DNA from: Thuidium tamariscinum
Taxonomy: Eukaryota > Streptophyta > Bryopsida > Hypnales > Thuidiaceae
Direction of reading: 5' to 3'
Assembly (NCBI GenBank): GCA_947034885.2
Contig: OX344751.2
Coordinates: forward strand, 13,020,001 to 13,084,000
Length of the DNA stretch: 64,000 bases
In this document: piece by piece, positions 55,275-64,000 of the stretch
Numbering within the stretch: position 1 is the stretch's first letter
Layout of the letters: each line of letters begins with the position of its first letter
The notes under the pieces: model-generated
Seen by the model: the letters and a program-made list of their open reading frames with translations, nothing else
What the model was told of the DNA's origin: nothing
The model's database searches: none
Program-made: the position numbers and the translations under genes

Positions 55275-56243
55275 CCCCAAAATGACAAAGAGGACAGAAA
55301 GTGTCTTCTCAGAGTTTCAAATCCAATTCAAAGTGCCGTAACTTTTGTATCCAAGGTCCAAATTCAATGAAACTTGTTGGAAAAGTTGCACAATCTCTTC
55401 TAGTTTGTGTAGTAAAATTTTCAAATCAATCCAAGTTATAATGAAATTTTGGTGGCCAATTGAACTTTACAGCTCAATTTCATTTCACCAAACTGCATTT
55501 TAGGGCTGCAACTTCAGGGGCTTGTATCTACTTCATCTAATGTTTGTTTTTAGTAAAATTTGATGGGTTTTGTTCCCCTTGAAGTCTACTTATTGTGACA
55601 AAACTTTCATATCAATCCAAGTTGTTTTAAATCTTTAGGAGCGATTCAAAGTTCAACATCTTGGCATTTTGAAACTATAGTGAACTTCGAGGGCTTATAT
55701 CTTTTTCATAAAGAGTCAATTTTCAAAAAAAATTCTTGGGAAAGTTGCACATACTAGTCTAGTATGTGTGACTAAAATTTCATGTCAATCCAAAAAGAAA
55801 TGAATGATTAAAGAGCATTTTAGTAGAAGGACGTTCAAGCTTAGATGTGTTTTTTCCAAACTTTTCTTACTATTTTTTGACATTTAAAAACGGTTTTGTA
55901 GATACGATGAGTCAATTGAGTGAATTTTTTTTCCATATTTTTTTTTCATACTATTTTGAAATCACTTCATTGTATAAAGTTTTTTCCTTTGAGTAGGTTT
56001 AGAAACCAAATTTCACCTTCAAATGTGTTTTTTGGAAAATTTCAGCATTCATTTTCAACACTAAAACACTATAATCTTGCAATCTTTATGGTCAAATGAC
56101 TCCAAATTTGATAAACATCATCTACAACATGTTTTCTAAAAAATTGTATGGTTAAGATCTCTATAACTTAGTGACAATTAGATCTACAACACTTCAAAAG
56201 GAAAGATGTTTTTGAACCCCAGAAATCAAATGTCATTTTGGAG
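55275..56243. mobile_element. TTAA-flanked element 10 (piggyBac-like MITE)
   Basis: TTAA lies at 55271-55274 and 56244-56247. It begins CCCCAAAATGACAAAG and ends TGTCATTTTGGAG. The interior holds a module ending TCAATCCAAG at 55426, 55612 and (as TCAATCCAAA) 55785, a spacing of 173-186 bp. It is noncoding. Confidence 0.8.
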
Positions 56244-56261
56244 TTAAGCGCTTGTCTTTAA

Positions 56262-56645
56262 CCCTTGAACGACGGATTGATCCCTGTGGAAACTGCCCAT
56301 CAGCATGGACTTGAAGACCGTAGCAACGGACTGCATGAGAAATAGTTTTTATGATTAGTGAGTGGTGCAAATGAAAAAATGGAGTTGGGCTGCCCTTGTT
56401 GTAAATTGAAAGGAGGGCAGCATGGGCTTCAAAACCGTGTACATGACTCTGTTGATGCGGTTCTCCATAAGGACACCTAAAAATATATGAAAAGTCTACA
56501 ATGCTATTTTTTTGCTTTGAACGATGTAGCACGCCTCCACGATCATGTTGAAAAAACAAATGGATGACAAACAGTCTTGGGATAAGCAGCACATGAAATT
56601 TTTGTCATCCATCGGATGCATAACATCCTCCGTGTCGTTCAAGGG
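56262..56645. mobile_element. TTAA-flanked element 11 (piggyBac-like MITE)
   Basis: TTAA lies at 56258-56261 and 56646-56649, only 10 bp beyond element 10. It begins CCCTTGAACGACGGA and ends TCCGTGTCGTTCAAGGG, an inverted pair with a 2-bp insertion. A 119-codon minus-strand frame crosses the element, but it is not recognisable as a protein. Confidence 0.85.
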
Positions 56646-56697
56646 TTAAGATGGTCTATTCTTAAAAGCAACCTTTTAAGACTTGATTGCCTTTAGG

Positions 56698-56905
56698 GGA
56701 AGCTAAACTCTTTGAAACAATTTCCACTAAATTGTTGGAGGTAGAAAAATGGAATTGGCATCTAATGCAAGTCATTTCATATTTTTTGGACCTTGGTGAA
56801 ATTAGTTACAAATTTTTGAAGTTGACATGCAATGGTAATGAAAAGTAACCACCTCCTAAAATGTATACGGTTGTTACACTAAAGAAAATGAAATGTACCT
56901 TTGTC
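56698..56905 (+). repeat. Dispersed repeat family C (copy 4)
   Basis: It runs from GGGAAGCTAAACTCTTTGAA through GCATCTAATGCAAGTCATTT to AAATGTACCTTTG. It is colinear with the copy at 41760-41970. It is noncoding. Confidence 0.6.
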
Positions 56906-57400
56906 TTTGTGATTTCATTTAGAGTGAACTATTTGAATAGTAGAAGGATACAATGGAAGATAAGTATTGAATGCATGATAGACAATCCTTCTCTTTAGGG
57001 CAAAAGTGCAAATGTTCATTCTTGAAATTTGGTGCAAAAGGGGGAGGTTTTGCATGACAATATGACCTTGATTGAGTATTCTTGAGGTTTTGTTGAGGAA
57101 AGGAAATTACACAATATCCAAAAGGATGATTTTCTTTGTAACTAACCCATCTTTGGGGGATTAATTGTACTAAAATATAAAGATTTATAAACCTAAGGGA
57201 CCAAGTGACCATTCAGCATATATAGGAGATCTTGAGTTGTTACACATGAAGTCAATTTTGATTGGATGTGCACAAAATTATAACATAAGGTGTGAACATG
57301 TTATAACTCTTTAGTAGGAATATAATGTTATTTAATTAGGTGTTTAGATTAAAAGTTATGTTTCTCTAAGCTTTAGAGGCAATTAGTTGAATAACCTTAA

Positions 57401-57574
57401 CCCGCCGAAAGGCCCATGACCATTTTTATGTCAAAAACCACTCAAAACTGCCATTTTTGTTGCATTCATCCAAAAGAACAATAAAAAGTGTTTTTATAGA
57501 ATCTTATACTTTGTTTGTCTTAGATCATGTGTTAAAAATTTCATAAAGTTTGACCATATAGATTGGAGGATATG
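57401..57574. mobile_element. TTAA-flanked element 12, left end only
   Basis: It starts CCCGCCGAAAGGCCCATGAC after TTAA (57397-57400). Read in reverse complement it matches the right 190 bp of element 9. It is cut off at 57574, where a copy of the 30-kb palindrome arm begins. Confidence 0.6.
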
Positions 57575-58170
57575 GGTGATTGCAAGAAATACTTGTTCTA
57601 TTTTGTGTCTTACGTTGCATGCTGATCTGTTTTTTGGCCATAACTTTTGTGTTTTAGCTCCAATTGACTTAAGATTTGTATAGGAAGGTACTCGTAACTA
57701 TTATAAACCTTTCATAATTTTTTCATAATTTTCAAAAATATTTCACTATCCAAAAATGGACCCCAATTGGATGTCACACTAGGTAGTTTAGGGGTTTTTA
57801 GTACTGGGGAATACCTTTTTTTAATGATTTTAACATGAAATTTGGACGAAATGGTCTTCTAGTAGATTTCTAGCTCTCCAGGGAAGGATTTTTAAAAATA
57901 GTTAATTTTATGTGGTGTGGAGGTCTACAAAGTGAACTCCCTTCTGCTTGTATTTTGAAACACATAATATATTATTATGGTGGGTTTTTTGGTGAATTAC
58001 CATCTCCATAAAAATGATGCAAATGACCACATTTTATTTTTTGAAAATTTCTATTTTTACTATTTTTTCCTAATTAAAACATGAAGATATGTATTTTTTG
58101 GAGGTTTGGCACTTTTCAAGTTCTCCTACTTAGAGAATTTTTCTATCCATTTCCTTCAGTGAAAACCTTC
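57575..58170. repeat. Single-arm copy of the 30-kb palindrome
   Basis: It begins GGTGATTGCAAGAAATACTT, continues GCCATAACTTTTGTGTTTTAG and follows the left arm of the 30120-31203 palindrome to about its centre. The second arm is not found. This suggests that the palindrome arose by inverted duplication of such a unit, or that this copy lost an arm. Confidence 0.65.
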
Positions 58171-58492
58171 ATCTTAGAGGTATATATATTTTCGTATTGG
58201 AAGGTATGTTACATTAGAATTGAAATGATGTTTACACACTTTTCAGAATAAGATATTAATTGATGTTGATGCATGTATGAACATCGAACGATACAATTAC
58301 ATATCATTTTTGAGAAGTTAGAGTGTATAAATGAATGAAGAACTTGTAGTTCGGCCATATTACATCACGGTGAAGGCAAGCTTGTAGAGTGTTTTGAGCA
58401 AACATGTTGCCTAAACAATTGAACTGGTTGTAGAGCATTTTAGAATAGCATAACAATATCACAGTACTTGAGCACTGCATGTTGGGTTTATT

Positions 58493-60830
58493 ATGTCGAC
58501 ATTCTATTTTATGTCAACGTCAACTTTGAAGCGCTTACCACCTCTTGTGATATGTTTTGGTTTACAGCATTTATTGGCCCCGCACATCTTAGATGTCATG
58601 CACTGTGAGAAAAATTTGTGTAAAAACATGGTGAAGACTCTTCTTGGCATGAATGATAGTGCGGGAAGCCGACAAGATGCTGAGGATATACATGTACGTG
58701 GAGAAATCTGGTTGCAACACGGTCGTCAACAACAAGGTGAACTGTACATGCTTGCAACACCGTTCATCTTTAATCCAGAAGAAAGAAGGGAGTTCATTAA
58801 AGTGATCACTAATATGAAGACACCAACAAACTACGTTGGATCAATTCACAAGTGGTTGAAAGACGGGAAACTATAGTACATGAAAACCCACGATTACCAC
58901 ATCCTCATGCAACAGGTAAATGACAGGTACCCTTATAGACTCCGTGGCATGTTCATAAAATATCTTAGAAGAGGTTTAGCGTAGATAATATTATTTCTGT
59001 GTTTATTTTGATTAATTTAATCTACCAGGGCAGTTGGAGAAACAAGTTGTACTTGAAAGGAATGCAGGTCTTAATATTATATAAAATAACCAATGACACA
59101 CATGTAGTGTATAGGTAAAAAAATTGTTCTGTTTTTAATAGAACAACAAGTATGCCATTTGAACTTCTTAGTAGAACGACATCAAAGAGGTCAAGTATGA
59201 TTTAAACCATATCAACATGTACAAACTTTGTTTGCACATGTAACAATAGAGAACTATGTTTGTATTGCAGATACTTCCTATAGCTGTGAGAAACGTTTTG
59301 GACGAAAACGTTCGCATGGCTATCATCAAAATTTGTCGAGTTTTTCAAAAACTTTGTGAGAGGGAGATTCGGTGTGCTGATGAAGATGAGCTCATGCAAA
59401 ACGTTGTGATAGCTACGTGCATGCTAGAGAAGGAATTTCCACCAACGTTCATGACTATCATGTTACATCTACCAGTACATCTGGTGCAACAACTATTTCT
59501 TTGTGGCCCCGTTCACTATCGTTGGATGTATCCAATCGAAAGATACATGAAGACACTAAAGGATCACGTACGTACATTAGCACATCTAGAAGGAAGCATG
59601 GCAGAAGGTTACAGAATGGAAGAAACACTTGGATTCTGTACGGAATATTTGAAGGAGTTTAGAGGCACATCACACCGAGTTTGGGACCCAACAGAAGATG
59701 CTCGAATGAATGATGAGGTTTTGCGTTCAAACGAAAGAAGAAAGAAGAAACTGTCTGACGACATGCGTACATATACACATGCATTCGTCTTAGACAATGC
59801 TGCGTCATTGCAACCCTGGCGAGAGCAAGTGTTTTGAACGCGTTACACCAGATATTCCACTAGCAAATGCACATACATTGTAGGTTATTGTCTTTATGAG
59901 AGATTTCTAGAAATAATCAATCATATTTTTTGAAAGTTCGTTAGAGTTAGACATACAATGTACTAATATTGTATATAAACATACACAATAGTACAATGTA
60001 GTGCACTATGGTTATTGAGGTAACAAATCTAAGCTTCTGGGTTATTTACAGTAATGTCAACATTTAAACGTGTTGGTTGCTAGATCAGAAGAAGAAGAGC
60101 TTAAAAGTGTTATATTAACAATGTGCTGACATGATTTGCAACAGTGATTATGTTGTTGCAAAAGGCCAACGGTGGACGGCACGCGAAGAGTTTCGTGTAG
60201 CTGCACACCGCACACAACCTGTAACGGCATTGTAATATCCACCTGAACTGAGTGATCTACCACCATTTGCTGATTGGTTGTGCTCTCGTGTAAAGAGACT
60301 TCAACGTGCTGGGGAAAACGTACCTGATGACATAATGCAGTATTCACAACCACCGAAGCGTTGTGCTACCTCACATCGCCATATGTATGCATTTGGAATG
60401 CACTTGCGTATTCTAAGTTCCAAGGAGGCACTAGCGACACGAGACTCAGGTGTTGTCGCGTCATTTTCTCGATAGTTGAGATGGGGTCTAGTGAATGGAA
60501 CACCCATTGATACTATCGAAGAACACATGGGTTACATTGAAGAAATACTGGAATTGGATTACCAAAACCACTGTACAACCGTGCTGGTGTGTGATTGGGT
60601 GAAGGGAAGTCGTGACATTTGATATCCAACGGTACAACGAGATCGATATGGGTTTTCAATGGCGAACTTCAGCCACATGGACGGAGAAGTGCACGCAGAC
60701 TCGTTTGCTTTCCCTTTACATTGCCAGCAAGTCATGTTTTCAGACGATCCACACAGATACAGTTGGAAGATTATAAGCAAAACTGATGTCAGAGGTCGAC
60801 GTGCGGAAGTGTAGTACGCCGAAATGAATC
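58493..60830 (+). mobile_element. Decayed CACTA (En/Spm) DNA transposon, transposase remnants
   Basis: The end of a Transposase_21 domain is at 58493-58915 (HILDVMHCEKNLCKNMV is the family signature), with an in-frame TAG at 58874-58876 just before MKTHDYHILMQQ. A GT-AG intron (58916-59271) leads to a DUF4218 segment at 59272-59837 (ILPIAVRNVL, then HLPVHLVQQLF and YRWMYPIERYMKTL), closed by a TGA. A degraded DUF4216 region follows at about 60243-60815 (YIEEILELDY, DSFAFPLHCQQVMF) with about three more stops. The N-terminal transposase part is missing, as are recognisable CACTA termini. The order Transposase_21, DUF4218, DUF4216 is diagnostic of plant CACTA transposases. Confidence 0.9.
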
Positions 60831-61600
60831 CTCAAATAATCCAACTTGGCAACGATGATGTCTTTCAAGGTTTGCAACCAGCCATGCTTACGACAGAGCC
60901 AATAAGGGAGACCATTGTAGAAGGCGGCGTGTACATAAGAGTTGTAGGAGATATGGATGAGCGAGAACATAGTCCAATGCAGGACTAGTTGGATGTATGC
61001 ACTTACATACTTTAGTGCAAATGCACAAATGAAGTTATCAATGTGTAAAGATCTGAGTTGCATCGAAGTTTGCAATGTAAAATACATTCAGCATTTGTGA
61101 CTTCGAGTTTTAGTAGGTTGAAGTAAACATACAAGAACAATTACATTGTCACTGAAAGTAAAATTGATGTTCTTTCTAGCAGATATTTTTGTGTTTCCGT
61201 TATAAAATTAGATTGGATGTGGAAGGCTTGATTCGTACACATTTCAGCAAAGTTTTGGTCCACTATGTCAAGGAGGGTGAGTGTCTTTATAAAGGTGCCA
61301 TGTAAAAGCAGCACAACAACTATGTCATAGAATATTATTTTTATCTCATAAACAATTTCTCATTAAGATATAATATTGACAATTTATTTTTTGATAACTA
61401 TTTTGTTTATTTCAATTTATATGTAGCTTGTTCAAGAATGTATGATAGTTATTGGTGAGGCTACTCTAGGGACATTGGTCCTTGCTAAATACCAAATGGA
61501 GGTTGATAATTTTAATTGTTATGATTTACTCTATAAAAATCTAATTTATTTAGTGTGTTTAGTTGTAATGTTTTAACTACAAGTATATTTAAAAAATAAG
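60831..61600. other. Intergenic DNA downstream of the CACTA relic
   Basis: Possibly residual transposon sequence to about 61.1 kb, then A/T-rich DNA. No gene is recognised. Confidence 0.4.
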
Positions 61601-62790
61601 TATTGGAATAGAGAAAAATAGAATGGTGAGTCCTAGCTTAATGGTTGTACCTTTTGCTTTATTCTAATTATATGTTTGGGACTTTTGATATATAATATAA
61701 AAGTGTTTTAAGGCATGGATGTAGTACTTTTGGATATATTAGCAATACAAATTTTCTTGGCAATTAACAAGACTTATTTTTGGTGGATGTTTGCTTTCAT
61801 TTATCCATAGTTCTCTATGGCTTATTGAGTGATTTATGCTTTAGTTTTGTTTACTAATAGAAATGGATTTTTCTTTTTGAAACAGTTATTACAAGATTTA
61901 TTTTATATAGAGGTAGACTTTGAAGTTTGAAGACAAATTTATTTACAGATGGCGGATTGTGAAAGCTCTTGGTATGTTGTGTTTTGTATATATTTTATTT
62001 AGTTGAAAATTTATTGGAATAGAGAAAAATAGAAGGGTGAGTCCTAGCTTTATGGTTATACCTTTTACTTAATTCTAATTATATGTTTGGGACTTTTGAT
62101 ATATAATATAAAAATGTTTTAAGGCATGGATGTAGTACTTTTGGATATATTAGCAATACAAATTTTCTTGGCAATTAACAAGACTTGTTTTTGGTGGATG
62201 TTTGCTTTTATTTATCCATAGTTCTCTATGGCTTATTGAGTGATTTATGCTTTAGTTTTGTTTACTAATAGAAATGTTTGTTTGTTTTTTAAACAATTAT
62301 TATAAGATATATTCTATATTAAGGTAGACTTTGAAGTTTGAAGACGATTTTAGTTACAGATGGTGGATTGTAAAAGCTCTTGGTATGTTGTGTTTTGTAT
62401 ATATTTTATTTAGTTGAAAATTTATTGGAATAGAGAAAAATAGAATGGTGAGTCCTAGCTTAATGGTTGTACCTTTTGCTTTATTCTAATTATATGTTTG
62501 GGACTTTTGATATATAATATAAAAATGTTTTAAGGCATGGATGTAGTACTTTTGGATATATTAGCAATACAAATTTTCTTGGCAATTAACTAGACTTGTT
62601 TTTGGTGGATGTTTGCTTTTATTTATCTATAGTTATCTATGGCTTACTAAGTGATATATGCTTTAGTTTTGTTTACTAATAGAAATGGGTTGTTTATTTT
62701 AAAACAATTATTATAAGATGTATTCTATATCAAGGTAGACTTTGAAGTTTGAAAACGATTTTATTTACAGATGGCGGATTGTAAAAGCCA
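61601..62790. repeat. 411-bp tandem repeat, 2.9 copies
   Basis: TATTGGAATAGAGAAAAATAG starts at 61601, 62012 and 62423, an exact 411-bp period twice. Units are well over 90% alike by eye (shared GGCATGGATGTAGTACTTTT and so on). The third unit ends at ACAGATGGCGGATTGTAAAAG, where the next array begins. It is noncoding. Confidence 0.93.
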
Positions 62791-63370
62791 AATTACTTTT
62801 TCAAAATCCATTGTCTTCACTTAATCTTATTACATAGAACGAAAGATCGTAAAAGCCAAATTGCTTTTTCAAAATCCATCGTCTTCACTTATTACTCTTA
62901 TTATATAGAACAAGAGATCGTAAAAGCCTAATTGCTTTTTCAAAATCCATCGTTTTTACTTGTTAATCTTATTATATAGAATAAAAGATCGTAAAAGAAA
63001 TTTGGCTTTTACAATCTTGCATTCTACATAATAAGATTAACAAGTAAAGATGATGGATTTTGAAAAAGCAATTTGGCTTTTACGATCTTTTATTCTATAT
63101 AATAAGATTAACATGTAAAGATGATGGATTTTGAAAAAGCAATTTGGCTTTTACAATCTTTCATTCTATGTAATAAGATTAAGTGAAGACGATGGATTTT
63201 GAAAAAGCAATTTGGCTTTTACGATCTTTCGTTCTATGTAATAAGATTAAGTGAAGACAATGGATTCTGAAAAAGTAATTTGGCTTTTACAATCCTTTGT
63301 TCTACATAATAAGATTAACAAGTAAAGATGATGGATTTTTAAAATACTATTTGGCTTTTACAATCTTCTG
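62781..63370. repeat. Palindromic array of 68- and 71-bp units
   Basis: GTAAAAGCC starts units at 62781, 62849 and 62920, with a partial match at 62991. Then the same unit continues on the other strand as GGCTTTTAC from 63004, 63075, 63146, 63214, 63282 and 63353. Unit lengths outward from the centre (about 63001) are 71, 71, 68 on the left and 71, 71, 68, 68, 71 on the right, so the order is mirrored. It is noncoding. Confidence 0.93.
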
Positions 63371-63375
63371 TTTTA

Positions 63376-64000
63376 CATATTATATTTTGAAAATTAGAAT
63401 AAATAGTTTTGAGAAGATATTTTAAATCCTTTGGTTTATTCTATATAATGTAATCTAAAATAATGTTATAAATAGAGAAGAAAAAATTGAAATAATTATA
63501 GTTTTAGTTCTACTGAAATGTTTTTTAATCAATTTGTTTGCGTGTACAGGAAAGATAGGATTAGTGCTAAGAGAAGGCAAAGGGAGAAAGATTATATCAA
63601 AGCCAAAATTAGAGCTAAAAGATTAAAAGAATTTGAATTTGTAAGATTTGAAGTCAAAGGTATTTATAGAGAGTATTTTCTTTTTGATATTATTTCATTT
63701 CTATATAATTATAAGGATTAGTTGGTATTAGAATATCTTTGAAGAAAATAAATTTAATATGAAATGTGTTCATTAATTTTTATTTATTAATCTTCTATAT
63801 TTGTTCTTTTATAATTCTCTTCCAAGTTTTTCGTTTGAGTGTGAATAGGATTTCAAGTACTTTTTGAAATGTTTGAATTCTGTTTTTAAGAAAAGTTATA
63901 GTATTAAAACTATTTTGAACTATTTGTTTTGAACTATCTATTAATATTGACATTTTTGAATTTCAGGTGCATATGTCTTTCAAATAGAAAGAAACATTGA
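63376..64000. other. AT-rich window end, no supported gene
   Basis: A 67-codon lysine-rich frame lies at 63518-63721, and one part of it is bounded by an AG acceptor-like and a GT donor-like site (63550-63640). It has no recognisable domain, so I leave it uncalled. Confidence 0.4.

Noticed and set aside
62781-63370. CRISPR-like array
   Set aside because: Units are directly adjacent with no unique spacers, they reverse orientation at the centre, and the genome is eukaryotic.
63518-63721. Lysine-rich 67-codon frame near the window end
   Set aside because: No recognisable domain, extremely A/T-rich, and lysine richness is expected from composition; the splice-like edges are weak evidence.

Overview
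This looks like a nuclear genomic window from a land plant. The evidence is spliced genes with plant-only domain architectures: a JMJ14/15/18-type histone demethylase, a chloroplast-envelope TIC21 protein, a plastid-type DnaJ zinc-finger protein and a DUF688 protein. There is also a plant-type tRNA-Glu and a very AT-rich intergenic space packed with small transposons. Moderate introns and G/C-rich gene islands inside A/T-rich repeats would fit a non-seed plant such as a moss or lycophyte, but I cannot place the species from this sequence alone.

Layout. 1-2.9 kb is AT-rich and has no recognisable gene. 3.0-10.4 kb (minus) holds a complete 12-exon H3K4 demethylase gene. 11.6-13.0 kb is a 1.4-kb inverted repeat built of ~177-bp units. 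13-17.9 kb is AT-rich with a family of foldback MITEs and a CACTA-type MITE. 18.2-20.0 kb (plus) is a 4-exon TIC21 gene with G-boxes upstream, and 21.3 kb is a tRNA-Glu(CTC). 23.9-26.8 kb (minus) is a decayed alanyl-tRNA synthetase copy that keeps an intact, spliceable C-Ala domain. 27.8-31.2 kb is repeats, including a 1.1-kb palindrome. 32.5-33.4 kb (plus) is the DnaJ zinc-finger gene. 34.8-37.7 kb (minus) is a single-exon DUF688 gene with an internal coding minisatellite. From 39.7 kb to the end is mostly transposons: a MULE-type MITE with a perfect 9-bp target duplication, a ruined CACTA element at 58.5-60.8 kb, and satellite-like arrays at 61.6-63.4 kb.

The most striking pattern is a family of at least eleven elements of 0.3-1.2 kb from 27.8 to 56.6 kb. 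Their ends start CCC(C/T)T(A/G)AA and they sit between TTAA tetranucleotides. Several abut one another and share a single TTAA. TTAA duplication with CCC ends is the hallmark of piggyBac elements, which are not commonly described in plants. A second strong theme is inverted duplication: two kilobase-scale palindromes and one palindromic tandem array, all possible hairpin-RNA sources.

The host genes show no operon-like relationship. TIC21 and the DnaJ-type protein would both act in plastids, while the demethylase acts on chromatin. Everything is read by eye from sequence; identities and boundaries of repeats are estimates.
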